This document shows positions 51,878 to 60,494 of a DNA stretch of 64,000 nucleotides, in pieces. The stretch lies in the NCBI RefSeq assembly GCF_015910445.1, contig NZ_CP048882.1, positions 4,464,001-4,528,000 of the forward strand, given 5' to 3'. The stretch is from Streptomyces bathyalis (GTDB taxonomy: Bacteria > Actinomycetota > Actinomycetes > Streptomycetales > Streptomycetaceae). The notes under the pieces were generated by a model. That model was not told the origin of the DNA. It did not search any database and saw nothing but the letters and a program-made list of their open reading frames with translations. Position numbers and translations under genes: made by a program. Positions within the stretch are counted from its first letter, which is position 1. The number at the start of each line of letters is the position of its first letter.

Positions 51878-53020
51878 TCAGGCCGCCGCCCGCGTGACCG
51901 CCTTCGCGATCCTGCGCGCGTCCAGCGACAGCTCCCGGAGCATTCCGCTGAGCGGGTTCGTGTAGCCGATGAAGTAGAGCCCGGGGGCCTCCGGGTGGGT
52001 GCGGCGGCCGTGCGCCAGCGGGCGGCCGGTCTCGTCGAGCACGCCGAGGTGCCCGACGAGGTCCTCGAGTCCGCGCTGGTAGCCGGTCGCCGCTATGACG
52101 ACGTCGGGGGCGAGCGCCGCCCCGTCGGCGAGCCGCACCTTCTCCCCGTCGAAGGACTCCACCGCGGCGACGGGCTCGACCTTGCCCTTCCGTACGGCGG
52201 CGATCAGCCCCACGTCCTGCACGGGGATCGCCCCCTGCCGGGCCCGGGTGTAGAGCCCGGTGTCCGGCCGCGGCAGGCCGCGTGAGGACAGGTCGGGGAT
52301 GGCGATCTTTGCCATGCGCGCCGCGAGACGGTCCACCAGCCGCGTGGGCAGCCGGCGGCACAGGATCCCGTTGGCCTGAGCGGGCCAGCCCAGGGTGGAG
52401 CGCCGCACGATGTGCGGGACGGTGCGTATCGCGAGCCGCACGTGCGCGGCCCCGCCGTCGGCGAGGTCCGCGGCTATCTCGGCCCCCGTGTTCCCGGCGC
52501 CGACGACGAGCACGTCCTTGCCCTCGTACGGCTTCGCGTTGCGGTAGCGGGAGGCGTGCAGCAGTTCGCCCTGGAAGCTCTCGCGTCCGGGCCAGGCCGG
52601 GATGCGCGCGGTGTGGTTGTAGCCGGTGGCCACGACGACGACGGGCGTGGTCAGCCTCCGTCCGCCGTTCGCGTGCAGCACCCAGTCCGCGCCGCTTCGC
52701 TCGATCGTGTCGACCTCGACGCCGGTGGCCACTTCGATGCCGAAGTGCTCGGCGTAGCTCTCCAGGTAGCGGACGAAGTCGTCGCGGGCGACCCAGCGCC
52801 CGTACGAGCGGGGTATCTCCAGTCCGGGCAGCGCCGACCAGCCCCGCGTGGTGTGCAGCCGCAGCCGGTCGTAGTGGGCGCGCCAGGACGCGGCGACCGA
52901 CGGGGACTTCTCGAGCACGACGGTGCTGATGCCGAGTTCGTGGAGTGCTGCGGCGGTGGCCAGCCCACCAGGACCGGCGCCGATGATGTGAACGGGAACC
53001 CCGTCGTCGGTCATGGGCAT
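51878..53020 (-). CDS. flavin-containing monooxygenase-like oxidoreductase
   Basis: 380 aa. FAD dinucleotide motif at VHIIGAGPGGLATAAALHELG (residues about 10-30), HYDRLRLHTTRGWSALPG, a central VVATGYNHTARIPAWPG motif (FMO ATG box), and an NADPH motif DVLVVGAGNTGAEIAADLA (about 165-183), then VVIAATGYQRGLEDLVGHLG. It likely N- or S-oxygenates, or Baeyer-Villiger oxidises, a small substrate. No ribosome site is seen; TAAGCT about 10 bases ahead suggests leaderless expression. Convergent with the oxidoreductase gene. Confidence 0.85.
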   Translation of the reverse strand: MPMTDDGVPVHIIGAGPGGLATAAALHELGISTVVLEKSPSVAASWRAHYDRLRLHTTRGWSALPGLEIPRSYGRWVARDDFVRYLESYAEHFGIEVATGVEVDTIERSGADWVLHANGGRRLTTPVVVVATGYNHTARIPAWPGRESFQGELLHASRYRNAKPYEGKDVLVVGAGNTGAEIAADLADGGAAHVRLAIRTVPHIVRRSTLGWPAQANGILCRRLPTRLVDRLAARMAKIAIPDLSSRGLPRPDTGLYTRARQGAIPVQDVGLIAAVRKGKVEPVAAVESFDGEKVRLADGAALAPDVVIAATGYQRGLEDLVGHLGVLDETGRPLAHGRRTHPEAPGLYFIGYTNPLSGMLRELSLDARRIAKAVTRAAA

Positions 53021-53211
53021 GACGGAGAGCTTAGTGCTGGTGGCGCGGTGTTCCCGTCACGGAAGCGTCACGGGAAGAGTACGTGGAGGCCGCTGTCGGC
53101 GGGGTGCGGGGCGATTGCGGGAGATCGCGGAGAAAGCGCGGAGACGGAGGGCGATCGCCGTCTCCGGGAGGAGAGGGAGAAACGTTTTTCGGGGTGCTCA
53201 GGGGAAACGGT

Positions 53212-53859
53212 TCATCTGGTGGGCTTGCGGCCCGTCACGCCGAGGTGGACGAGCACCGCCAGATTCGGCTTCAGGTCCGCCTGCTTCACGCCCCACGTCT
53301 GGAAGCCCTTCTGATGGCCCGCCACGGAGGCCAGCATCATCACGAGGGCTCCGGCCGTGGCCGCAGGGTTGACATCCTTGTCGACCCTGCCCCTGGCCTG
53401 CAGGTCCTTGATGGAGTCGGTCAGCGGCTGGTTGACGGAGTTCAGGACCTTCATGCGGATCTTGTAGAAGCGCTTGTCGCCTTCGGCCGCACCAAGGTCG
53501 ATCACCCGCAGGATCGCATCGTTCTTGCGCCAGAACGCGAGGAATCCGTCGACGAACTCCTCCGCGGTGCGCCAGCCGGACTTGCCGGCCCAGGAACGGT
53601 CCGCCACCAGCTCGCTGAGCGCGGCGGCGTCCTTCGCCATGGACTCGGCCAGTTCGAGGACGGCGCCCTCGACGTCCGGGAAGTACTGGTAGAAGGTCGC
53701 CGGGGACGTGCCCGCCCGCCGTGCGACATCAATGACCTTGACATCGCGATACGGCGACGAGCTGAGCATCTCGCCGAGGCAGTCGAGCAGCTTCTGCCGC
53801 GTCGCCTGTCCGCGGCGACCCGCCACTCGCCCGTCGACGGTTCGAACTTGTCCTGTCAT
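53212..53859 (-). CDS. TetR family regulator
   Basis: 215 aa. HTH: RQKLLDCLGEMLSSSPYRDVKVIDVARRAGTSPATFYQYFPDVEGAVLEL (residues about 19-68). The ligand domain has the helical pattern of the actinobacterial group that lies beside afsK in S. coelicolor, as I recall (SCO4421-like). Targets are unknown; it may control its own promoter or the flavin monooxygenase on the same strand. Confidence 0.85.
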   Translation of the reverse strand: MTGQVRTVDGRVAGRRGQATRQKLLDCLGEMLSSSPYRDVKVIDVARRAGTSPATFYQYFPDVEGAVLELAESMAKDAAALSELVADRSWAGKSGWRTAEEFVDGFLAFWRKNDAILRVIDLGAAEGDKRFYKIRMKVLNSVNQPLTDSIKDLQARGRVDKDVNPAATAGALVMMLASVAGHQKGFQTWGVKQADLKPNLAVLVHLGVTGRKPTR

Positions 53860-54510
53860 GCCGTCAGCTTATCGACGGGGAACGGGCGCGCGATTCGGCC
53901 GCATCCAATGGGATGGCACCCGCCGTGATACGGGGTGGGTCCCGGCCGTCCGAGCGGGCAGACGTACATGACGGGAGACGGGGCGGGAAGCGGGACGGGA
54001 GCGGGGGCGGAAGGTTGCACAGGCGGGCGGACCGGAGGGCAGAACACTGTGCGTTCGAATCATCGGCCTGCGCGGATTCCAGAACGCGGCTAGCGTGCCG
54101 TACGAGTGGAATCGTCCGCACACGCCGGGGGGCGGAGCAGAAGCAGAGGCAGGGCGGAGCAGGGGAGGCAGACGGGCCATGGCCGTACGGGCACAGACAT
54201 CCGCCGCGGGCGGACGGCGTCCTCGCCGGGCCGCGCCGGTGACCTGCGGGCCCGCTTCGGCGGGTACGGCGTGAGGGGCCGGCAGCCGCGCGGTGAACAC
54301 CGGGTCCGCCCCGTACGGACCTGCGCGAGGACTGGAATGAAGCCTCGCGCTTCGTTGTTTGGCCTGCGCAGACCCGCAGGGGCGGCCCCCGGGTTCGCAA
54401 CCACCGCCTTGGGCAGGAAGAATCAGCCTGTGGACCGCGTGTCCGGTACGGCAGTGAGAAGCTGCACGGGGCGGGGAGTCGAGTGGCCCCGACGGGGAGG
54501 TGGCAGGTAA
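53860..54510. other. 651-base region upstream of afsK
   Basis: A divergent control region for the TetR gene and afsK. A TAGCGT hexamer at 54091-54096 is -10-like without a clear -35. An in-frame-independent ORF (54337-54510, 57 codons, MKPRASLFGLRRP...) ends exactly one base before the afsK GTG; its Arg-rich product is probably not a real protein, but translation of it could couple to afsK. Confidence 0.45.
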
Positions 54511-57117
54511 GTGGTGGAGCAGCTGACGCAGCACGATCCGCGACGGATCGGCCAGTTCGAGGTGCTCGGCCGGCTCGGCGCCGGGGGCATGGGGCTGGTC
54601 TACCTCGCGCGTTCGGCGTCCGGCCGGCGTGTGGCGATCAAGACCGTACGCACCGAGCTCGCCGAGGATCAGCTGTTCCGTGTGCGCTTCACGCGTGAGG
54701 TCGAGGCCGCCCGCGCCGTCAGCGGCTTCTACACCGCGGCCGTCGTTGACGCCGACCCCAGGGCTGCCGTGCCGTGGCTCGCGACGGCGTTCGTACCGGC
54801 GCCCTCCCTCGAGGAGATAGTCAACGAGTGCGGACCACTGCCGGTGCAGGCCGTCCGCTGGCTCGCGGCCGGAGTCGCCGAGGCGCTCCAGTCCATTCAC
54901 GGTGCCGGGCTCGTCCACCGCGACCTGAAGCCCTCCAACGTCCTCGTGGTCGAGGACGGGCCCCGCGTCATCGACTTCGGCATCGCCTCCGGTGTCTCGA
55001 ACACCCGCCTGACCATGACGAACGTGGCCGTCGGCACGCCCGCGTACATGTCTCCCGAGCAGGCACGGGACTCCCGCAGCGTCACGGGCGCGAGCGACAT
55101 CTTCTCCCTCGCCTCCACGCTGGTCTTCGCAGCCACCGGGCACGCGCCTTTTCACGGCGCGAACCCGGTGGAGACGGTCTTCATGCTGCTGCGCGACGGC
55201 CCGGACCTGGAGGGGATGAACGAGGAGCTGCGGCCGCTCATCGACCCGTGCATGCGCATGGCGGCGGAGGAGCGTCCCACCCCGGCGGACATCCAGTCCC
55301 AGCTCGCCCCGCACCTGTTCTCCTCGGGAGGCGACGACAGCGGCACGGCCTCGGCCTGGCTGCCGGCGGGCGCGGTGGCCCTCATCGAGCGCAAGCGCGG
55401 GGCACGCCCCACGCCGAGGCGGCCCGCCCACCGCCAGGACGGTCCGCCGGACGGTGGGCCCGACGGCGGTGCCGCACAGCCGGCACCGTCCGCCGCCGCT
55501 CCTCCCGCCGTGACACAGGCACCGCCGGCGCACGCCGCAGGCGGAGGAGGGCACCGTGGCGGGCCCCGGCACGCCATCCCGGCCGGTCCGGGAGGCCCCT
55601 CGGCCGTCGGTTCGATCGCGTCGCACCCCGCTCACTCGGCACAGGGCGGCCGGGCGGACCGCTCCGCTCATGCCGCGGCGCCCGTCCAGCCCGCCGAGGC
55701 GCCGGCGCCGCCGGACGTTGCGGACGGTGCTCCCGTACGGCTGCCCGGCTCGCACGTGCCCATCGGACCCGGGCCGCGCCGCTCCGAGGACGCACGCGCC
55801 GAGGCCGCCGGTCCCGCGACCGGCTGGGTCCGGCCGCCGAACGGTGCGCCGGTCACCGGAGCCGGAGCTGTGGCGCCCGCCCCCGGCGCGGGTGGTGAGG
55901 CGTCTCCGCCTCCTCTCGCGGGGCCGACCGGAGCGGTTCCGCCGCCCGGCGCCGTCGGTGAGGCGCCTGCCGGCCAGTCGCAGCCGCAGCGCTGGCGTCC
56001 GTGGCGCTTCCGCATGTCGAACGACGTGTGGGGCACGCCTGCCGTCGCCGACGATCTGCTCTACGTCACCTCCTTCGAGGTTCACGCGCTCGACGTCACC
56101 AGCGGACGCCGGCAGTTCAGGACGCGCGAGGTTGCCTGGTCCATGGAGGTCTCCGGCGGACGTGTGCACGCCTCCGACGGGCCCAGCCTCTACGCGCTGG
56201 ACGCACGCGACGGCTCCGAGCTGTGGCGGCTGGCGACCGACGGCTGGGTGTTCTCCCTCCAGGTCGACCGCGGCACCGTCGTCACGGGTACGCGTGGCGG
56301 CGGCGTGCAGGTGTGGGAGGCGGCCAACGGCGAGAAGCTGTGGGAACTCGGCGGCGCACAGACCGAGTTCGAGACCCGCGAGGCCGGCCCCTCGGTGCAC
56401 GAGGGCACGGTCTACACGTGGGGCGAGGGCCGTCTGTTCGCGCTGGAGGCCCGTACGGGCGCCGAGCGCTGGTCGTACCCGGTCGGCGACGCCGCGGCCA
56501 CCGGAGGGGTCCCGCTGCGGCTGACCCCTGCCGAGGACGGCGTGGTGTACGTGTGCGCGGGTGCCCGCGTCCACGCGCTGGACGGCGTCAGCGGCGCGGA
56601 GCGGTGGCGCTTCGAGGCCCCGGCGGCCTTCCTCAGCCCACCGGCGTTCGTGCACGGCCCGGCGGTCGCGGGTGGCGGCGTGTACCTCGCCGACTACCTC
56701 GGCACCGTCTACGCCCTCGACGCCGTCACCGGTCAGGACCGGTGGCGGATCGCGACGGAGGCCCGGCACTCGACGGAGCCGGTCGTCGTCTCGGACGGGC
56801 TCGTGCACCTGGGCAGCGGCGGCGCGCTGTACACGCTGGACGCTGTCAGCGGTACGCCGCGGTGGCGGTTCGCCGCCGCCGGCGACCTGGTGGGCGCGCC
56901 CGTCGTCGCGGACGGACGTGTGCACTTCGGCTCGGCGGACCACTGCCTCTACACGGTCGACGCGGTTGGCGGCCAACTCCGCTGGAAGCTCGCCACGGGC
57001 GGCGAGATCACCGGGTCGCCGGTGGCCGACCGCGGTGTCGTCTACGCCTGCAGCAAGGACCGCTGCGTCTACGCGCTGGACGCCGAGAAGGGCACCGGGC
57101 AGGCCCGTCAGACCTGA
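54511..57117 (+). CDS. afsK: serine/threonine protein kinase AfsK
   Basis: 868 aa from GTG 54511 (GGGGAGG nine bases upstream). Kinase domain about 16-275: glycine loop GRLGAGGMGLVYLA, catalytic Lys44 (VAIKTVRTE), HRDLKPSN (Asp138), DFG 155-157. Thr168 matches the autophosphorylation site I recall for S. coelicolor AfsK. A disordered Pro/Ala/Gly-rich linker (about 290-500) joins a C-terminal propeller of about seven PQQ-type repeats (DDLLYVTSFEVHALDVTSG and later copies). The kinase phosphorylates AfsR, linking membrane or metabolite cues to antibiotic synthesis and hyphal branching. Confidence 0.95.
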   Translation: MVEQLTQHDPRRIGQFEVLGRLGAGGMGLVYLARSASGRRVAIKTVRTELAEDQLFRVRFTREVEAARAVSGFYTAAVVDADPRAAVPWLATAFVPAPSLEEIVNECGPLPVQAVRWLAAGVAEALQSIHGAGLVHRDLKPSNVLVVEDGPRVIDFGIASGVSNTRLTMTNVAVGTPAYMSPEQARDSRSVTGASDIFSLASTLVFAATGHAPFHGANPVETVFMLLRDGPDLEGMNEELRPLIDPCMRMAAEERPTPADIQSQLAPHLFSSGGDDSGTASAWLPAGAVALIERKRGARPTPRRPAHRQDGPPDGGPDGGAAQPAPSAAAPPAVTQAPPAHAAGGGGHRGGPRHAIPAGPGGPSAVGSIASHPAHSAQGGRADRSAHAAAPVQPAEAPAPPDVADGAPVRLPGSHVPIGPGPRRSEDARAEAAGPATGWVRPPNGAPVTGAGAVAPAPGAGGEASPPPLAGPTGAVPPPGAVGEAPAGQSQPQRWRPWRFRMSNDVWGTPAVADDLLYVTSFEVHALDVTSGRRQFRTREVAWSMEVSGGRVHASDGPSLYALDARDGSELWRLATDGWVFSLQVDRGTVVTGTRGGGVQVWEAANGEKLWELGGAQTEFETREAGPSVHEGTVYTWGEGRLFALEARTGAERWSYPVGDAAATGGVPLRLTPAEDGVVYVCAGARVHALDGVSGAERWRFEAPAAFLSPPAFVHGPAVAGGGVYLADYLGTVYALDAVTGQDRWRIATEARHSTEPVVVSDGLVHLGSGGALYTLDAVSGTPRWRFAAAGDLVGAPVVADGRVHFGSADHCLYTVDAVGGQLRWKLATGGEITGSPVADRGVVYACSKDRCVYALDAEKGTGQARQT

Positions 57118-57135
57118 GCACATCGGTCACGGCCT

Positions 57136-57165
57136 TCGGGACGAGGAGGCTCGGGACGAGGAGGC
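57136..57165 (+). repeat. 15-bp tandem duplication carrying two ribosome sites
   Basis: TCGGGACGAGGAGGC occurs twice in a row, so two GAGGAGG sites lie ahead of the VOC gene start at 57169. Confidence 0.85.
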
Positions 57166-57168
57166 GCT

Positions 57169-57552
57169 GTGAGCGGCGGACCGCGGACGAGACTTGCCGG
57201 CATCGTGCTCGGCGCACCCGATCCGCGTGCGCTGGCGGACTTCTACCACCACCTGCTGGGCTGGCGGGTGAAGTCGGACGAGCCGGACTGGGTGATGCTC
57301 GAAGCGCCGGACGGCGGGCCCGGACTCTCGTTCCAGACGGAGCCGGAGCACGTCAGGCCGGTGTGGCCGGCCGGGCGGGGCGACCAGCAGATGATGATCC
57401 ACCTGGACATCGAGGTCGACGATCTCGGCATCGCCTCGGCCCATGCCGTCGCCGGGGGAGCGGTCGTCGCGGAATTCCAGCCGCAGAAAGGTGTCCGCGT
57501 CCTGTTCGATCCGGTGGGGCATCCGTTCTGCCTGTTCCTGCCGGGGCACTGA
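57169..57552 (+). CDS. VOC family protein
   Basis: 127 aa from GTG 57169. Paired modules LAGIVLGAPDPRALADFYHH and MMIHLDIEVDDLGIASAHAV, ending FDPVGHPFCLFLPG, place it in the glyoxalase/bleomycin-resistance superfamily. His ligands (HHLLGW, MIHLDI) are possible, and the C-terminal Glu is replaced by Cys/Phe. It starts 51 bases after afsK and may be co-transcribed, as in the S. coelicolor arrangement I recall. Function unknown. Confidence 0.85.
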   Translation: MSGGPRTRLAGIVLGAPDPRALADFYHHLLGWRVKSDEPDWVMLEAPDGGPGLSFQTEPEHVRPVWPAGRGDQQMMIHLDIEVDDLGIASAHAVAGGAVVAEFQPQKGVRVLFDPVGHPFCLFLPGH

Positions 57553-57607
57553 AAGCGCGGGGCACTGAAGCGCGGAGCTCTGAAGCGCGGGGCACTGAAG
57601 CGCGCTC
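57544..57607. repeat. 15-bp tandem repeat overlapping VOC gene stop
   Basis: About four copies of GGGGCACTGAAGCGC; the first contains the TGA stop codon of the VOC gene. Minor variants (AGCTCTGAAGCGC) occur in the third copy. Confidence 0.8.
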
Positions 57608-57700
57608 TTCGGCACGGAGGTGCTCGCTGACGGGCCGTTGAGCCCGGCGGGTTTCCGGAGGCCGGGGGCGCACAGGTCGGGGAGCGCGGCCGGGTCCGCG

Positions 57701-58621
57701 TCAGTCGTACGGACCGCTGCGGCGGTGGTCGGGTCTTCGCGGCAACCGCCGAGTGCCCTCCTGGCCGCGGCCGTCCTCCTCCTCGGGAGGCTCGGCGGCC
57801 GGAGGCTGCTGCTGCGGTCCCTGCGGCGCCTGGTCGGCCGTCTCGTCCGACGCCTGCCCGGGCCGCTCGGCCGGGGTCTCCTCCGCCTCCTTGCCCTTGT
57901 CCTCCCCGTCCTCGGCCGGACGGATGAAGGGGGGCCGGACCGTGGGCGGACGTTCGGGATGTCCGGCGGCCCACGGGTCCCACTCCTCGGCGGGCGTGGA
58001 GTCGTCGTCGAAGTACGGATCGTGGCGCCGGCCGTAGACCTGCCAGTCGTCCGCCTGGTACGCGCCGTGCGGGCCGGGCATCGTGTCGAACGAGCCGTAG
58101 GGCTGCGGCAGTTCGGAGTACTCGTGATTCTCGTGCGGGACCGCGCGGGCGGCGGCGCTGTCGTCCACGCGGCCGCGGCGTCCCTGGCCCTTGCGGCGGC
58201 GACCCTTGGCGCGGCGCCCCCGCATCACGAGCGCGCCGATCAGCAGCAGCGCTCCGCCGCCGACCGCGTAGCCCACGCCCTCGCCCAGTCCGCCGGCGCC
58301 GGCCGTGAGGGTGCCCGCCTCCTGCCCCTGGCGGACCATCCACAGGACGGTGAAGCCGAGCACGATGAGTCCGGCCAGCGCCACGAGCAGACGGGAGCGC
58401 AGCAGCGCCGCCAGCAGGGTGATCGCGGCGGCCCCCACCATGGGAAGAAAGAGGCCCGTCCACACGCCCGCCTGGGTGCCGGTGATGCCGGCGGACGTGA
58501 ACAGCTCGCTGACCCGGTAGTCGCGGCCGAGGCGGCCGCCGTACCAGGTGAGGAAGGGGCTCCACGCGGCCGCGGCCGCTCCGACTAGCGCGAACAGGAT
58601 GCCGAGCAGATTGCGGACCAT
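57701..58621 (-). CDS. four-span membrane protein with acidic disordered tail
   Basis: 306 aa. Four hydrophobic segments fall in the first 130 residues (LLGILFALVGAAAAAWSPFL; TGLFLPMVGAAAITLLAALL; LLVALAGLIVLGFTVLW; VGGGALLLIGALVM). A highly basic stop (RGRRAKGRRRKGQGRRGR) comes next, then 165 cytoplasmic residues rich in Pro, Glu, Asp and Gln. No catalytic motif is seen. Convergent with the VOC gene. Similar unnamed proteins are common in Streptomyces; a cell-envelope or division role is a guess. Confidence 0.75.
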   Translation of the reverse strand: MVRNLLGILFALVGAAAAAWSPFLTWYGGRLGRDYRVSELFTSAGITGTQAGVWTGLFLPMVGAAAITLLAALLRSRLLVALAGLIVLGFTVLWMVRQGQEAGTLTAGAGGLGEGVGYAVGGGALLLIGALVMRGRRAKGRRRKGQGRRGRVDDSAAARAVPHENHEYSELPQPYGSFDTMPGPHGAYQADDWQVYGRRHDPYFDDDSTPAEEWDPWAAGHPERPPTVRPPFIRPAEDGEDKGKEAEETPAERPGQASDETADQAPQGPQQQPPAAEPPEEEDGRGQEGTRRLPRRPDHRRSGPYD

Positions 58622-58818
58622 CTGCTACGCCTCGCTTCCGGGCGCCGGGTCGCTCCTCCCCGCGGGGGCTTCTCCCGTCGGGAAGCAGGCGGACGACGCA
58701 GGCGTGCGCCGTCCCGCAGAAAACGGTACGCCTGGTGGAACCCCTCGGCCACCTCGCGGCGTCCCCTCACGGGGGCATGAGCCCTCAGTGGCCATGTCAA
58801 GAATCGGGGGTCTCAACC

Positions 58819-59352
58819 ATGTCGCGCCATCTCAAGCTCATCGCGGCCGTGGCGGTCGTACTCGTCGCGCTCAGCGGTTTCAGCACCGCACGTAAGGGCG
58901 GCAGCCGCAGCAGCGGCAAGTCGGGCGGGTGCAGCAGCTCGAGTTCCAGCAGCCACAGCAAGAGCGGAAGCAGCTACGACAGCGTGGGCAAGGACCGGCA
59001 CGACTCCGACAGCGGTTCCTACAGCGGGTCGCGCCGCTACAACAGCACCACGGGGACGACGGGTTCGAGGAACGGAAGCGCCAGCAACAGGACGGCGACC
59101 GGCACCGTGACGCAGTGCGCGGCGCAGACCGGCAGCGAGGCGAAGGCCGTGGTCGAGGTCCGGAACCCGAAGAGCTACACCACGACCTATCAGGTGAAGG
59201 TCAAGTTCCTTGACGCCGCCGGGAGTTACGTCGACTCCGGCGAGGCGAAGGTGGAGGTCGGCAGCCGGGACACCGAGCCCGTGGACGTACGGATGGCCAA
59301 TCCGAAGCGCATCGGCGACGTCTCCGAGTGCCTTGTCGAATCGGTCCGTTGA
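58819..59352 (+). CDS. secreted Ser-rich protein with C-terminal beta domain
   Basis: 177 aa from ATG 58819 (GGGGG eight bases upstream). Signal peptide HLKLIAAVAVVLVALSGFSTA (cleavage about residue 24), then about 65 residues dominated by Ser, Gly, Lys and Asp including an SSSSSSSH run, and a C-terminal domain (about 95-177) with TVTQCAAQTGSEAKAVVEV, SYTTTYQVKVKFLD and ECLVESVR. This looks like a FxLYD-type or similar beta-sandwich with two Cys likely forming a disulfide. An IS481 insertion lies 20 bases after its stop, separating it from its terminator. Confidence 0.78.
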   Translation: MSRHLKLIAAVAVVLVALSGFSTARKGGSRSSGKSGGCSSSSSSSHSKSGSSYDSVGKDRHDSDSGSYSGSRRYNSTTGTTGSRNGSASNRTATGTVTQCAAQTGSEAKAVVEVRNPKSYTTTYQVKVKFLDAAGSYVDSGEAKVEVGSRDTEPVDVRMANPKRIGDVSECLVESVR

Positions 59353-59366
59353 CGGGCTGACGGCGC

Positions 59367-60323
59367 CTAGGTGTATTGACCTGATGCGTTGTTCACGCGG
59401 CTGATGGGTGGCTTGCCTCCGAGAGCGGTGTGGCAGCGGTGGTAGTTGTAGCTATGGAGGAAGTCTGTCAGGGCTGCGGTGCGTTGGGCGTTGCTGGTGT
59501 AGGGCCGCAGGTAGGCCCATTCGTCGAGCAGGGTGCGGTTGAAGCGCTCTACTTTCCCGTTGGTCTGCGGCCGGTAGGGGCGGGTGCGTTTGCCGGTGGC
59601 GCCCAGATGGCTGAGGGCTTGCTTCCAGGCGGTGCTGTGGCGGTAGGCGAAGGCGTTGTCGGTGATGACGCGTTCGATGCGGTCGATGCCCAGGCGGGCG
59701 AAGTGGACTGCTGCTCGGCGGAGGAAGTCGGCGCAGGTGGTGGCCTTCTCATCGGGGTGGATCTCGCTGTAGGCGAGGCGAGTGTGATCATCGACGGCGG
59801 AGTGGATGTAGTCGTAGCCGACTCCGGTCTTGGTCGCACGGGAAGCTTGGCGACCGAGGACTTTGTGGCCTCCCCCGTCGGGGATACGGCCGAGTTTCTT
59901 CACATCGACGTGGAGGAGTTCGCCGGGTCGGTCACGTTCGTAGCGGCGGATGACTTGGCCGGTGGGCCGGTCAAGGAAGCACAGACGGTTCAGCCGGTTG
60001 CGGGTCAGGACACGGTGGACCGTGGAGGGCGGCAGGCCCAGGATCGGTCCGATCCGGGCCGGCCCGAGTTTGTGTTCGGTGCGAAGAACGCAAACGCGCA
60101 TCTCCACGTCCGGCGGAGTGCGGTTCGGCAGCCGGTGCGGGCGGCTGGAACGATCGGCCAGACCGGTATCGCCTTCTGCAGCGAATCGCCGCATCCACTT
60201 GTGTGCGGTGGTGCGAGAAACGCCCATCTGGGCAGCCACATGCGCTACCGGAAACCCCGAGCGGACACGTTCGACCAGCAACCGCCTGCCGTGCACGGTC
60301 AGCCGGGCATTACGGTGGGACAC
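59367..60323 (-). CDS. IS481 family transposase
   Basis: 318 aa from GTG 60323 (GGAGG five bases upstream). HTH N-terminus: SHRNARLTVHGRRLLVERV, MGVSRTTAHKWMRRFAAEGD, DRSSRPHRLP. DDE catalytic core: ELLHVDVKKLGRIP (first Asp), HSAVDDHTRLAYSEI, VITDNAFAYRHS (second Asp) and NGKVERFNRTLLDEWAY (Glu). The frame is open throughout, so the enzyme may be active. The stop TAG (59369-59367) lies in the duplicated target, outside the element itself. Confidence 0.93.
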   Translation of the reverse strand: MSHRNARLTVHGRRLLVERVRSGFPVAHVAAQMGVSRTTAHKWMRRFAAEGDTGLADRSSRPHRLPNRTPPDVEMRVCVLRTEHKLGPARIGPILGLPPSTVHRVLTRNRLNRLCFLDRPTGQVIRRYERDRPGELLHVDVKKLGRIPDGGGHKVLGRQASRATKTGVGYDYIHSAVDDHTRLAYSEIHPDEKATTCADFLRRAAVHFARLGIDRIERVITDNAFAYRHSTAWKQALSHLGATGKRTRPYRPQTNGKVERFNRTLLDEWAYLRPYTSNAQRTAALTDFLHSYNYHRCHTALGGKPPISRVNNASGQYT

Positions 60324-60425
60324 GAAGACCTCCGTTGTGCGGTGAAGCCTAGACACCTCCACCACACCGGAGGTCTTCGCCATGATCAAGACCCACGAAC
60401 GTCAACAACGCTCGTGATCAATACA
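59372..60425 (-). mobile_element. complete IS481-family insertion sequence (1,054 bp)
   Basis: Ends are inverted: TGTATTGACC...GCGTTGTT at the left and the complement of AACAACGCTCGTGATCAATACA at the right, about 21 well-matched bases. It is flanked by perfect CCTAGG repeats and contains one intact transposase gene. It inserted 20 bases past the stop of the secreted-protein gene and just before a strong terminator. Confidence 0.9.
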
Positions 60426-60436
60426 CCTAGGACGCC

Positions 60437-60470
60437 GAAGGGGCGGGCCGCCGTTGCGGCCCGCCCCTTC
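60437..60470. terminator. strong 15-bp terminator, displaced by the IS
   Basis: GAAGGGGCGGGCCGC, loop CGTT, GCGGCCCGCCCCTTC. Perfect and symmetric, it serves the secreted-protein gene (now 1.1 kb away) and the minus-strand peptide gene. Confidence 0.8.
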
Positions 60471-60494
60471 CGCCGTTACCCGGCTTACTGGAGA

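Larger units (their letters stand above)
59366..60431. repeat. CCTAGG target-site duplication flanking the IS481 element
   Basis: CCTAGG occurs at 59366-59371 and 60426-60431 exactly at the two element borders, the NCTAGN target of the family. Confidence 0.85.

Noticed and set aside
54337..54510. 57-codon ORF ending at the afsK start
   Set aside because: Composition is non-coding in style and no ribosome site was evident; kept only as a note on possible coupling.
53869..57123. A 1,084-codon open frame antisense to afsK
   Set aside because: High-GC DNA yields long antisense frames. The product is Arg/Gly/Val-rich with no domain, and it covers afsK, whose domains are unmistakable.
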